Of a DNA stretch of 64,000 bases, positions 36,480-46,775 are shown piece by piece. Source of the DNA: Stomorhina lunata (Eukaryota > Arthropoda > Insecta > Diptera > Rhiniidae); contig OW121741.1 of assembly GCA_933228675.1 (NCBI GenBank), positions 42,741,080 through 42,805,079 on the forward strand, given 5' to 3'. Numbering within the stretch: position 1 is the first letter of the stretch; each line of letters begins with the position of its first letter. Made by a program: the position numbers and the translations under genes. The notes below the pieces were generated by a model. That model worked only from the letters and a program-made list of their open reading frames with translations, was not told the DNA's origin and did not search any database.

Positions 36480-37690
36480 ATAAGGTCTGGACTTCCACTG
36501 TTTTTCAATAGTTCATGTACAATCAATAAATTTCAGGAGCTTTGAAGTGCTGGCTGGAAAAACCGACAGGTTCATATATTTTGTTGGGAGTTCCTAATAC
36601 CGTATATAAAGTCTGGAGATTGGTGCAATTTTAATATGCTGCTTGTACCTCCGAATCTTTTTGATTGTAGATATACAAAGGGGTTGTTATATATGTATAT
36701 AAGAATTAAAGCCAAATGTTGACCGATTGTAACAAAATTTACACACTGGCTGGTATTTATATAAAGCTTGCTTTTGCAAAATTTAGTGGCCATAGCTGTC
36801 ATAGTTTTTTTTTTGGTTTCCGGGAGTGTTTTTTATATGAAAGCTATAGTCAAATATGGACCGATTCCTATAAAATTTGATATACTGACCAATAGTTGCA
36901 TAAAACTTCTCTATTCTAAATTTAGTCGTCGTAGCTATTATAATTGTATTCAATTTATCAGCATTCATGTGTTTCCCGGGGCGGGGTTATAACTAAATGT
37001 GAGCCGATTTCGTCCATTTTCAGTACACAACTTCTTTTACATATTAAAAATACTTTTGTACAATTTTGTTTCTCTAGCTCTTGTAGTAGTTAAGGAGCTA
37101 TCGCGCTTTTATCTGACGGACATAAACCGTCTTATCTTTTTGCATTTCCGTAAGTTTAAATGCTGACCGATTGTAAAATTTTGCATACTGGCTGGCATTC
37201 ACATAAGACTTCCTTTTGCAAAATTTTGTTGCTGTAGCCCTTTTCGTTAAGGCGCTATCGCGCTTTTATCTGACGGCCAGACGGACATAAACCCTTTTCT
37301 TTTTGTATTTTTGTGTTTTATATGCTGCGTAGTACTTATGTAAAACTTATAGACACCAAATTTTGTCATCATAGCTGTTATAATTTGTCATTTATTAGCA
37401 AATAAGCGATTAGTCTAGACGAGGTTATACGGGAGCTATGTCAAATGTAAACCGATTTTGCCCGATTTCAATACCAAAATTTTCCAAGAAATAAAGAATT
37501 TCAGTTACCTCTATCCTTTCGTTAAGGTTTTATCGTGCCGACAATAGACAGACAGACATCGCACAATCGTCTTTCATAAGGATTCAGAATATACTTCAAT
37601 TTTGGTTTTTGAGCCAATATTAAGGAAATTACAAACGGAATGACAATCTCAATATAACCCCCCATTCTTTTTGATGGTGGGTATAAAAAT
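36480..37690 (-). repeat. Interspersed repeat related to 58858-59700
   Basis: Repeats short themes: 'accgattgtaacaaaattta', 'actggctggtatttatataa', 'cgctatcgcgcttttatctg' (at about 37105 and 37265) and 'gacggacataaac'. The 58858-59700 region has corresponding phrases, including 'gtccgtcagataaaag' and 'gccgattgtcacaatcgg'. The right end 'cattctttttgatggtgggt' looks like a degraded hairpin end. It is non-coding. Confidence 0.55.
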
Positions 37691-38430
37691 TACAATACGT
37701 AAAGTAATCTAAACATTTAAAAAGTATGGTAACGTGATATTGGCGATTTTCTTTTCACTTGTTATTCTTTGTTATTGCAAAAGGCGAAATAACAACACAC
37801 AACAAAAAAGTTAACCAGAGACAAAGAGAAAATGTAAACATAAAGAGACAAAAATACAGTTCTTCATTTTATTCCTAAGAAGATACAACGCAATCGAAAC
37901 TTTTGGATACCAAGTAAACCCCCAACTCCTCAATTCACATAAACAGGTAGATAGATACATTTCGACATTGGTTAAAGGAGTGAACCTCTTTTTATTATTT
38001 TGCAGTTGTTCAATGTTAATTTTTTATTAGTTAAATTTCTTTTACCTTTTGCTAAATCACTCGCAGTTCCCGTAATGCACCAACACACTCACGCACACCT
38101 GTATTATTATTATTATCACAAATCACAGCAAATTAATTTATCTGACGATTCGATATTTTTTTTATTAATTTTAAATAATTAACTCTAATAATAATGCACG
38201 CGCTCCAAAACCTTCGTATTCTGGCTATGAAATGGAATTAAAGTGAAAACCAAATATAAATATTTCATAAGACCAAAACATGTAGACGAAGAACAAATTC
38301 CTTTCTGTGTTGTCATTCAAGTGATTTTTAAACTCTTTAAAAGTATAGAAATTAGATTGTATATCTGGAGTTTTTTTTTTTTCAAAACGTACTTTTTAGA
38401 TTTTTTCAAATTTGTGGGAAATTGAAAAGC
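37691..38430. other. Non-coding flank of the LTR element
   Basis: AT-rich with CA-rich patches (37840-37950). No gene recognised. Confidence 0.5.
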
Positions 38431-38435
38431 ATTAT

Positions 38436-38583
38436 TGTGGTATACTGGGATATGTACATGTGAACATATATAAATTGTATTACAGTTATTTTTGTTATAT
38501 ATGATTATTGAAATGAAATGTAAAAAGAATTGAAGTAATAAAGGTCAGTCGTTAAATGAAATGCATAGTGTTGAGATGTAATA
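38436..38583 (+). repeat. 5' LTR (148 bp)
   Basis: Starts TGTGGTATACTGG and ends GATGTAATA. It contains a TATA-like 'tatataaatt' and an AATAAA poly(A) signal (about 38537). It is identical to 41179-41326. Confidence 0.93.
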
Positions 38584-38587
38584 TTTT

Positions 38588-38599
38588 TGGCGACGAGGA
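38588..38599 (+). promoter_or_regulatory. Primer-binding site, tRNA-Ser(GCU) type
   Basis: TGGCGACGAGGA, four bases after the LTR, is complementary to the 3' end of eukaryotic tRNA-Ser(GCU) plus CCA. A Ser primer is usual in the mag lineage; that lineage call is family knowledge, and the tRNA sequence is from memory. Confidence 0.75.
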
Positions 38600-38669
38600 A
38601 AAAGGAAGAATAAAGAAACTTTTGTACAAGTGAAAATATTTTAAAACACGGATAATTATACAAATTATA

Positions 38670-39890
38670 ATGGCTACAGCTACTTCCAACACCGTATTTT
38701 TTAATTTCGATGCTTTTGATCCTCACGTAACTACGTTCGCAAGATGGGTAAAACGTCTTGAAACTGCAATGGAAATTTATGGTTCTGAACAAGCAAAGAA
38801 AACTAAATTATTGTTGCATTACGTGGGTACGAGCACATATAACGTGCTGTGTGACAAGTTAGCGCCGTCTACGCCCGAAGATGTTCAGTATAATCAAATT
38901 GTTAAAGTCCTAAAAGAACACTTCGATCCTGAACCTAACGAAATTCTTGAAAATTACAGGTTTAACATGAGGAAACAAATCATTGGAGAATCATGTGCAG
39001 ATTTTTTAGTGACGTTACGTCGAATGTCTTCAAATTGCAACTTTGGAAATTTTCTTCAAACCGCCTTGAGGAACCAATTTGTATTTGGTCTCATCAATCA
39101 ACGTATACAAAGTAGGCTTTTGGAGAAGAAAACTTTAACCTTAGATGAGGCTATTAATATGGCCGTGGCATGCGAAGCTGCCGAAAAAGGTGGAGAAGAA
39201 ATTCAGACACAAAGTGGAGTGAAAGAAGCAGGTTATGTGAATAAAATACAAAGTAAAGTAAAAAACCAAAATAAATATGAAATAAAAAGGAATTATGCAC
39301 CGAACATGAGTTTTAAAAAATGTTTTAGATGTGGAAATGCCAACCATAACGCGAATGAATGCTCATTTAAAGAGGTAAGATGTCATTACTGTAAAAAGAT
39401 CGGGCATTTGCGAAAAATGTGTTTCAAAGAGAAAAAGCAAATGAATCAAATAGAAGAGAGCTCAGATATAGAAGTGGAAGAGCTAATGCAGATTGAACAA
39501 AAACATGACAGATATGAAAAGAGAGCAAAGGTTATGTACTCTTGTAATGTTAATGGGAATTCAATACAGTTTGAAATTGATACAGGTTCTCCCGTGTCTG
39601 TTATGGGCTTAGACGACGCAAAAAGGTATTTCCCAAAGGAAAAGGTACACAAATCTGATATAAATCTTGTAAGTTATTGCAACACATCATTGAATGTACT
39701 AGGATTTGTGAGTGTATCTGTAGCAACCGAGGCAGGAAGCTCACTTGCTAAGCTTTACATCATCCGCTCTAGTCGGAAGCCATTAATAGGCAGAGAATGG
39801 TTACGTAATGTAAAATTAGATTGGAGTGAAGTGATCAGTAATCAATTACAAAACATTAACCTTATTGAACCACAGTATAAACCTGCATAA
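38670..39890 (+). CDS. Gag-protease ORF of the LTR element
   Basis: 406 codons. The N-terminal two-thirds is an alpha-rich capsid-type Gag (KRLETAMEIYGSEQAKKTKL, YRFNMRKQIIGESCADFL). Two CCHC knuckles follow at residues 218-231 (CFRCGNANHNANEC) and 238-251 (CHYCKKIGHLRKMC). A retropepsin active site DTGSP begins at residue 304. The frame ends in TAA, but the same frame stays open downstream into RT. The stop may therefore be a mutation in an originally continuous Gag-Pol, or a readthrough point. The ATG follows the primer site by about 70 bases. Confidence 0.9.
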   Translation: MATATSNTVFFNFDAFDPHVTTFARWVKRLETAMEIYGSEQAKKTKLLLHYVGTSTYNVLCDKLAPSTPEDVQYNQIVKVLKEHFDPEPNEILENYRFNMRKQIIGESCADFLVTLRRMSSNCNFGNFLQTALRNQFVFGLINQRIQSRLLEKKTLTLDEAINMAVACEAAEKGGEEIQTQSGVKEAGYVNKIQSKVKNQNKYEIKRNYAPNMSFKKCFRCGNANHNANECSFKEVRCHYCKKIGHLRKMCFKEKKQMNQIEESSDIEVEELMQIEQKHDRYEKRAKVMYSCNVNGNSIQFEIDTGSPVSVMGLDDAKRYFPKEKVHKSDINLVSYCNTSLNVLGFVSVSVATEAGSSLAKLYIIRSSRKPLIGREWLRNVKLDWSEVISNQLQNINLIEPQYKPA

Positions 39891-40739
39891 ATTGAAAAAA
39901 AATTAAAGCAAGATTTTCCGAATGTATTTTCGGCGACTCCTGGAAAAATCACGAATATTCAAACGCGGTTATATCTAAAACCAACTGCTACACCGAAGTT
40001 TTTAAAAGCTAGACGCATAGCGTTTCCGTTGTTAGATGTCGTTGAAAAGGAGTTGGAAACCCAAGTTTCTCAAGGGTTGCTCGTTAAGGTTGAGCACAGT
40101 GAGTGGGCAACTCCGATTGTAGTGGTACGGAAAAGGAATGGTGGAGTTCGTATTTGTGGTGACTATAAGGTCACCTTAAACCCAGAATTATTAGTGGATC
40201 AACACCCCATTCCAACTATTGATGAGTTGTTTGGTAAAGTGTCGGGCGGAGAAAAATTTTCAAAGATAGATTTATCAAAGGCCTATTTACAGCTTGAGGT
40301 GCATCCGGAAGACCAACACCTGATGACGTTAAATACCCACAAAGGATTATACCAGCCTACAAGACTAATGTTTGGAATTGCGAGCGCCCCAGCAAAATGG
40401 CAGTGTTTAATGGAGCAAATTGTAGGTGATATTCCTGGCGTGTCAGTCTTTTTAGATGATATCAAGGTCACAGCCGAAAATGACAGTAAACATGTTCAAC
40501 GGCTTTTAGAAGTGTTCTCAAGATTAGAAAAATATAATATGCGCGTTAATGGGGATAAATGCGAATTGATGAGAGATTCTATTGAGTATTGCGGTTTTCG
40601 TATAGACAAGAACGGAATCCACCGAATGCAGTCTAAAATTTATGCTATACAAAACATGAAGATACCAGAAAATAAGGATGAAGTGCGTGCCTTTTTAGGA
40701 CTCATCAACTATTATGGCCGTTTCCAGGGCAGAAAGTAG
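39891..40739 (+). CDS. Reverse transcriptase segment of the LTR element
   Basis: Same frame as Gag. It reads from QDFPNVFSATPG to the RT fingers (SEWATPIVVVRKRNGGVRIC), DLSKAYLQL, LMFGIASAPAKWQ and the catalytic FLDD (VSVFLDDIKV), then the thumb and LGLINYYGRF before the deletion junction. The first ATG is at 40029, but the domain begins upstream. Catalytic aspartates are kept. RNase H is absent, so the product would not support a full cycle by itself. Confidence 0.9.
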   Translation: MEKKLKQDFPNVFSATPGKITNIQTRLYLKPTATPKFLKARRIAFPLLDVVEKELETQVSQGLLVKVEHSEWATPIVVVRKRNGGVRICGDYKVTLNPELLVDQHPIPTIDELFGKVSGGEKFSKIDLSKAYLQLEVHPEDQHLMTLNTHKGLYQPTRLMFGIASAPAKWQCLMEQIVGDIPGVSVFLDDIKVTAENDSKHVQRLLEVFSRLEKYNMRVNGDKCELMRDSIEYCGFRIDKNGIHRMQSKIYAIQNMKIPENKDEVRAFLGLINYYGRFQGRK

Positions 40740-41158
40740 CGGCTCGTGATTACTTTGGAAAAAATAAATGGCAAATAGGACGAGTATTAGAGAAAGAAGG
40801 TGAGATCCACTATAAAATCCAGCTTAATGATCAAAGAATTTGGAAACGACATGTGGACCAATTGCGAAAAGTCGGTGAATTAGTAGAGGCAACAGAGACA
40901 CGTGAACATGTTGAGGAAACCGCTCAGAATGTACCTCTTCCAGTGGCGATTAATGAAAATCACAATGATAACATTGCGCAGTCTGATGCTACTATACCAG
41001 TTCCTGTGGTTTCCCCTGAGGTATCCTTGACTCCTAAAATTGTAGCTCAAGCAAAGAGGAGAATGTCGGCAAGCCCAGAAGAAGCGTCATCCGAGGAATG
41101 TGAGTTACGTCGTTCCATGCGAAGCAGGAAGATTCCCAAACGCTACCAGCAGTAGCCT
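40724..41158 (+). pseudogene. Integrase C-terminal remnant
   Basis: Out of frame with RT. It reads AARDYFGKNKWQIGRVLEKE and WKRHVDQLRKVGEL, the small barrel domain after the integrase core, then an acidic and proline-rich tail ending RRSMRSRKIPKRYQQ, a typical gypsy Pol terminus. Zinc-binding and catalytic (DDE) domains are deleted. Confidence 0.85.
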
Positions 41159-41162
41159 AAAG

Positions 41163-41178
41163 TTAAGTGGTGGAGAGA
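41163..41178 (+). promoter_or_regulatory. Polypurine tract
   Basis: 'ttaagtggtggagaga' abuts the 3' LTR. This is the usual place and composition for the plus-strand primer. Confidence 0.7.
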
Positions 41179-41326
41179 TGTGGTATACTGGGATATGTAC
41201 ATGTGAACATATATAAATTGTATTACAGTTATTTTTGTTATATATGATTATTGAAATGAAATGTAAAAAGAATTGAAGTAATAAAGGTCAGTCGTTAAAT
41301 GAAATGCATAGTGTTGAGATGTAATA
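41179..41326 (+). repeat. 3' LTR (148 bp)
   Basis: Identical to 38436-38583 and followed by the ATTAT target copy. Confidence 0.93.
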
Positions 41327-41331
41327 ATTAT

Positions 41332-41934
41332 AAATTGGAAAATTGTCGAGGACCTTTCCACCACAAAATAACACACAAAAAATGTTTCGGACCTGTGAGA
41401 TTAAATTAATTTTTATACAAAATTAAGGACAACAAACGATATCTACATGAAGCCTAAATTTGACAGAAATATATAACACCAGAAAAAAAGAAACTTTATC
41501 CCGACTATTTGATATCCTTTACCATTTAGGTTATATATGTATAGACCAATTATCAAAAAAATTGTAAGTTTTTTTTAAGTTATTTACGGAATCGGGTGGT
41601 GTGGGACTTAAGAGTTCAGAGTATATTGGTATGTAGTGTTTATTTGCGTCACAAACATCAGCACAAACCCAATGTAAGATTATTAATGACAGTCCGGCTA
41701 GCTCGTTAGGTAAGATTTTTGAAAAGTACAAATCGCATTATTAAAAACAATCTAATAAAACTTCTCGTCTGAAAATCGACTAAATACCCCTAATATCCCA
41801 AAAACGCATGTAAATCTAAATTTTTTCAAAGATAAGTCTTCAGCAAACATAAACCGATAAAAGAAATTTCATGACAATCCGTCCACATGACAATCCGTTC
41901 ACAAATAAACATAAAATGATAATTACTTACTTAA
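41332..41934. other. Non-coding; faint mini-me trace on the minus strand
   Basis: The reverse complement of 41640-41680 reads 'gtttgtgctgatgtttgtga', as in mini-me 5' ends, but the rest is too diverged to define ends. Confidence 0.35.
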
Positions 41935-42092
41935 CTTATATGACCTATATTTATAACCTGCTAGGGTCAAAGGCCGAGCATGTTTTATAAAGATTTTCCT
42001 CTACTTGGTTTATTCATTAAGGTGTCCGTTTTTATTATTCTATTTAGCTTTTTCATAATATTTTTTTCCAGAAGTGGGTTACTAGCCCGGCG

Positions 42093-43227
42093 CACGATGG
42101 GCCGGCTAGAAGAAGTTAAGGCGAATAAATAAATTTTCTTAAATCGTTTAATATTAACAAAAACCACTCAGTTATAATCACCGATACTTGTGCTATATTA
42201 TGTTATAAAAAATTAATAACTTTGATTGTTATCTTAGAAGTACGGCAACGCCAAAGGTAACAAATTTTTCGTTTCGTTTTTTTTTTGTCAACACATAGTC
42301 TTAGTAAATGTTATTTGTATAAGAAAATATTTGTGTAAAAGTTTAAGATTTTTTTCACGAAAATCTTAAATATATGCAGAAAAATGAAAAATTGCAGACG
42401 ATTGCATACTTTGCAAACAACTACAAAAGCCACACCATTTAGTGATGTTTAAGATTAAAGAAAAAACTTTGAGTCAGCGCGCAACCTAAGGTCCATTTAT
42501 ATTACTTTTCAGAAAAATGACAGAAATTACTTATTTGAAAAATGGTTTAAATTTAAGCATTTAACCTAGACTGAATATGTTGAATCACTGGAATTAAATG
42601 TTTATAATATTAGATGCTCAAAAAGCTAGGATATATATAACCAGTTTGCAAAAAATGTTATAAAATTAAAAAATTAAACTTTGTGTTCTAAAAGCGCCAC
42701 AACTCGTTTGAAATGCAAGTGAACAATATCAGTTCATTATCTATCCTTCCGCACCAATTTTATGTGAAATCACATATAATTATTTGTAGTAAAACCATAT
42801 TAATAAATTTTAGTAATTCTAGTTCGAAGATATATACATAATTTTTTTTTGTATGGAAGACGCCACGCCTACTTTTTCTATAGCCTCCATTTTTCGCGTG
42901 CTTATGCACTTTAAATGTTAAGATGCCCACAGCAAATTTGACTATCCTAGTCAAAATAGTCAGATATACCATTAAATATCAGAAAAGTTCATATCCAGCA
43001 TTAAGCGCTGGAGATGCAATAAAACACGTTGAAAATTTCAGAGAAATCGATTAAATATATTTTTTTATATGGGAGGGGCTACTCCCACCTCAAATATCAG
43101 AAAAGTTTATAGTCAGCATTAAGCACCGGAGGTGCAATAAAGCACGGGGGAAATTTTAGAAATAACGGCTAGGTATTTATAAAGTTATGAATTTATTCCT
43201 GTTAAATATTCATTTCGGCCTATCGTG
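42093..43227. mobile_element. TIR element with CACGATRGGCCG ends
   Basis: Left end CACGATGGGCCGG, right end ...CGGCCTATCGTG, about 12 bp inverted. Flanks share CG (42091-42092 and 43228-43229). Removing the element plus one CG rejoins the host repeat in line with the 16030 and 23220 copies (gacgtcgggctagtaac). The interior (1.1 kb) has no transposase and includes a tandem pair at about 42970-43165. Superfamily is not assigned. Confidence 0.7.
42970..43165 (+). repeat. Tandem pair of about 115 bp
   Basis: 'atcagaaaagttcatatcca', 'gcattaagcgctggag' and 'tgcaataaaacacg' (from 42979) recur as 'atcagaaaagtttatagtca', 'gcattaagcaccggag' and 'tgcaataaagcacg' (from 43096). They are separated by 'tatgggaggggctactccc', recalling the 61.7-62.9 kb array. 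Confidence 0.65.
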
Positions 43228-43789
43228 CGTTCTAATCCATATTTTTATAGTTCTCATGGAAGAACTCGCTTCACAACTTAAACATGTGTTAAGGAAGCTA
43301 ACCAGGTGATACCACGAGGTGGTCAGTGTCAATGGTTGAGATGAGGGATAGACCAATTTTAGTCTGGGCTTACCAAATTAAGATTAATCAGAACCGTTGC
43401 TTGGCATCCAACATCCCCTACATCAACCAAATACGTTGCTAAAAATGATCATTGTCTTTAGATTTGAAAGGGGTTTTGTAAATTTCAACGCTTTTAAGTG
43501 GCTTTTGTCAAAAGATCTTGTATGGGTACTATGATCAAATATGGACCGATTAAGTCTCATTGAAGTATTTTAAATATTGTGACCTTTACTAAATTGTTTT
43601 ATAATACTATTCTTTTTCTGTAAAAATCTGCATTAAAAATTTTTTAATATTCTCTACAATTTTTTTTTTAGTTTTCCAATTATTATTTGAAATAATAAAT
43701 AAATTCAATTAAAATAATTTAATTATATAACTTCATTCATTTCTGTTAATTCATTAAATTTATATACTTTTTTGTTTTTCCATTTCAGA

Positions 43790-43962
43790 GCTTAAATTTT
43801 GAACAAGTTAACCACACTTTTGCAGTTTAACCGCAAAATTTTGAAGAGAAAAGACATTCGCGAAAATTTAAGAGAGATTCTAGTGAGTCAAAGAATCGAG
43901 TACTCATCATTATTGCACCACATTCGCTCATTCGGTTATTTGTTTTTGTTTGGCCAGAAGAA
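43790..43962 (+). other. 5' UTR exon of the PLD3-like gene
   Basis: Bounded by an acceptor ('ttttccatttcag', ending about 43788) and a donor (AGAA|GTAAGT at 43963). A second short UTR intron would end at TAG 44080, 11 bases before the ATG. It contains no ATG-initiated long frame. The splice sites are predictions. Confidence 0.5.
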
Positions 43963-44091
43963 GTAAGTTATTCATACATTCGTACATATAAACTAAATTT
44001 AACTTGTTCATTTAACATTGGGAGGTCGGACATAAAGCAAAACATATTAATATAAATTAATGCAGAATCAGTAATAATAGGCAAAAAAATA

Positions 44092-45615
44092 ATGTTTCAA
44101 AAACATGGCAACGAAAATATTCAAACAAAAAGTGTTTACATCAATTTACCCAAGAAACCTGATCGGAATCTGAACGATAGTTCCAGTGAGGGTAGTGTGG
44201 ACAAAAGAGCTATCTATTGGTACCGTATCCCGGAATTCAAATATATTCACTTGTTGTATTTGCTCTTGTTATTACTGGGCATATTTGCAATGTGCCTGGG
44301 ATTCAATAATTATTTGATTAATTTGTTAAAATTTAAAAATCTTGTAAATACGAATAACCTCAAAAATGCAGAAAGTGATCAGTGCGAAATGCAACTGGTG
44401 GAAAGTATACCTGAACATTTGAATTTCTCCGATAATAGTCCTTCATTTATGTCATCCTATGAGGCCTGGAAACTGCTATTAAATTCAAGTGAACATTCCT
44501 TGGACATTGGATCTTTTTATTGGACTCTTAGAGGGGCAGATGTAGTAGAAGATCCTACAGCCAAACAAGGAGAAGATATATTTCAGAGTTTATTGAATAT
44601 TGGTTTAGAGGGCAAAGTCAAAATACGCATAGCTCAAAGTATGCCAACGGAAAAAGAGCCAGATCATGATACCCATATCCTGGAAGAAAAGGGAGCTGCT
44701 GAGATACGTTCGTTGGATTTTAATCGTTTATTAGGTGCAGGCGTATTGCATACAAAATTTTGGATATCCGATAATAAGCACATCTATCTGGGCAGTGCTA
44801 ATATGGACTGGAGATCGTTGACCCAAGTCAAAGAGTTGGGCATATTGGCCATGAATTGTCCCACATTAGCCAGAGATTTGGCAAAGATCTTCGAGGAGTA
44901 CTGGTTACTAAGCACAAATGACTCCGTCATACCCAAGGAATGGTCTTCGAAATATGCTACTAATTACAATTTCCAAAATCCCATGATCTTAAATGTTAAT
45001 AATGAATATTCACAATTTGCCCTACTCTCCAGCTCGCCACCACCCCTAACCGCCAAGGGCAGAGTACATGATATCGATGCCATCTTAGCTACCATAGAAA
45101 AGGCCGAAGAATTTGTAAATATCGCTGTTATGGATTATTATCCCATGATTATCTATACAGATCACAAAAAATATTGGCCTTACATAGACGATGCCCTTAA
45201 AAAGGCTGCCATCGATAGAAGAATTAAGATCAAAATGCTTATTTCCTGGTGGCGCTATTCGAATCCTTCGGAGGATTATTTTCTCAAATCATTACTAGCC
45301 ATTTCAAGCTCTATGCCAGGAGTTGATGTACAAATAAAACGTTTTGTTGTGCCTGCTAACAAGCATGAATTGGATATACCTTATGGACGAGTGAATCACA
45401 ACAAATACATGGTAACCGATAATATTGCCTATATTGGTACCTCTAATTGGTCTGGGGATTACTTTGTTAATACCGCCGGAGTTGGTTTAGTTTTGCCTGA
45501 TACATCTGAAGTGTCAAACAATGGAACCGCTACTATACGTAGTGATTTGTTAAGTGTATTTGAAAGAGACTGGTCTAGTCCTTATGCTAGAGATTTGGCA
45601 TTAGAAGATTTGTGA
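44092..45615 (+). CDS. PLD3/PLD4-like phospholipase D-family protein
   Basis: 507 aa in a single uninterrupted coding exon. Residues 1-50 are cytosolic and polar, 51-78 form one membrane anchor (IHLLYLLLLLLGIFAMCLGF), and the rest is lumenal: a type II topology as in PLD3/PLD4. Both catalytic HKD motifs are intact: H220-x-K222...D227 (HTKFWISD) with GSANMDWRS after it, and H436-x-K438...D443 (HNKYMVTD) with GTSNWSGDY. Several N-x-S/T sites (for example 111 and 131) fit a glycosylated lumenal domain. Length matches the family (about 490 aa). In mammals these proteins are lysosomal 5'-3' exonucleases acting on single-stranded nucleic acid; the same role here is inferred. ATG context is AAAAATAATG. 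The gene lies among transposons but shows no damage. Confidence 0.95.
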   Translation: MFQKHGNENIQTKSVYINLPKKPDRNLNDSSSEGSVDKRAIYWYRIPEFKYIHLLYLLLLLLGIFAMCLGFNNYLINLLKFKNLVNTNNLKNAESDQCEMQLVESIPEHLNFSDNSPSFMSSYEAWKLLLNSSEHSLDIGSFYWTLRGADVVEDPTAKQGEDIFQSLLNIGLEGKVKIRIAQSMPTEKEPDHDTHILEEKGAAEIRSLDFNRLLGAGVLHTKFWISDNKHIYLGSANMDWRSLTQVKELGILAMNCPTLARDLAKIFEEYWLLSTNDSVIPKEWSSKYATNYNFQNPMILNVNNEYSQFALLSSSPPPLTAKGRVHDIDAILATIEKAEEFVNIAVMDYYPMIIYTDHKKYWPYIDDALKKAAIDRRIKIKMLISWWRYSNPSEDYFLKSLLAISSSMPGVDVQIKRFVVPANKHELDIPYGRVNHNKYMVTDNIAYIGTSNWSGDYFVNTAGVGLVLPDTSEVSNNGTATIRSDLLSVFERDWSSPYARDLALEDL

Positions 45616-45896
45616 TCTCGTTAGTTTAATTGTAAATCTGCTAATCTAGATTAGGAAACACATTGCTATATCCAATTGGTTATGAAGTTCTGTAAATACT
45701 TTAAATAATCTGTTTTAATGCTTTCATTAGAATATTATAATATTTATCAGAAAAATAATTAATAAGCTAAAAGGTTTAAAAAGAGTATTTTTTTTTAAAT
45801 TTATTGTTTCATTAATACGAATCTTCATTATTATTGTTTTATTAATTTTGTATCACAAATTATTATTGTCAACTTTTAAAATATTTAAGATCCATT

Positions 45897-45902
45897 AATA
45901 AA
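45897..45902 (+). terminator. Poly(A) signal candidate for the PLD3-like gene
   Basis: AATAAA about 280 bp after the stop codon, in AT-rich sequence. It is the first clean canonical hexamer I noticed downstream. Confidence 0.5.
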
Positions 45903-46304
45903 TTTGATTTAATTATGCTATATAAAAAATTTAAATTCCAACTTCTTCCAGAAGTTTAATTGTGTGAGACCGCTAATTACTTGATCGTCTTTTAATATAA
46001 AATTTAACGTTTAAATATTTTTTCTTAAACATTTACAAATTGATAATGGTGAATTTTTTACAAGAATTCATTTGGCATACGATTTCTTTTCTGGAATTAA
46101 TGCAAAGTCGGATCATTTATAATTATTTTAGCATAGGGGCGTCGACAGTGGATATCGTACTTTTTAAACATAATTCGCTGTCAATTATCATTTATTATAA
46201 GTCAATTGTCTCAAAAGTATATCTGAAATATACCGATTAGAAAATTATCGATTTCTATCACATACTGGATTACGTATCTCTGATTACGAAATGGTTGAAA
46301 TTTA

Positions 46305-46775
46305 ATTTTCTTTAAATTGGTTGACTAGAAAAATATCGATGGCTTAATGTAAAAAAGGCCTACTTAAGAGGAGAAGGAAAAAACATAATGAAAACCGTAA
46401 AATTTTAGATACAACAAACAAATTTTAAATGATAAATACAATTTTTTTTATTAATTAAAAATTGTATTTAAATTTTTGTTGTATCTAAAATTTTACGTTT
46501 TTATTAACTTTTTTCTTCTCTGTAAAATAACTTTAAATTGGTAGATTAGAAAAATGTCGATAGCTTAATATAAAAAAGGGCTAACTCGATTTTTTGTTAC
46601 TTTACAGGAGAAGGAAAGAACATAGCGAAAGCAGTAAAATTTTAGATACAACAATAAAAATTTTAAATGATAAATAAAATTAGATTTTTAATTTAAAAAC
46701 TGTATTAAAAGTTTTGTTATATCTAAAATTTTACGTTTTTATTAACTTTTTTCCTTTTCCTGTAAAATAACAAAA
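46305..46775. repeat. Tandem pair of about 235-bp hairpin units
   Basis: Unit 1 (46305-46535) and unit 2 (46536-46775) both read 'tttaaattggt', 'tatcgat/gtcgatagctta', 'ggagaaggaa', then 'gtaaaattttagatacaaca' and its inverted complement 'ttgttgtatctaaaatttta', closing 'cgtttttattaactttttt'. Each unit can fold into a hairpin of about 60-bp arms. No ORF. Confidence 0.7.

Larger units (their letters stand above)
38431..41331 (+). mobile_element. Ty3/gypsy (mag-like) LTR retroelement, young, internally deleted
   Basis: Complete ends: 5-bp target duplication ATTAT (38431-38435 and 41327-41331), two 148-bp LTRs identical by eye, a primer-binding site matching the 3' end of tRNA-Ser(GCU), Gag with two zinc knuckles, a retropepsin motif, RT, and the integrase tail. 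The part between RT and integrase C-terminus (RNase H and most of integrase) is missing; RT residues ending YYGRF join PGQKVAAR-type tail sequence at about 40725 with a frame change. One in-frame TAA (39888-39890) separates Gag-protease from RT. Identical LTRs mean recent insertion, so a defective copy was probably mobilised by a full-length relative elsewhere. Confidence 0.93.
41935..43430 (-). mobile_element. LINE-type 3' repeat, split by a TIR element
   Basis: The minus strand from 43430 matches 15840 onward: 'ggatgccaagcaacggttct', 'ctatccctcatctcaac' and 'ttagaacg' at 43229. The match breaks, then resumes at 42092 with 'cgggctagtaacccact', the 'accaagtagaggaaaatctt' region, and the 3' end 'cggcctttgacc' with a taagtaag tail near 41935. 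The gap is the 1135-bp element at 42093-43227. Confidence 0.72.

Noticed and set aside
39446..39652. Minus-strand ORFs under the LTR element (also 39141-39347, 40283-40471)
   Set aside because: They are antisense shadows of Gag-protease and RT.
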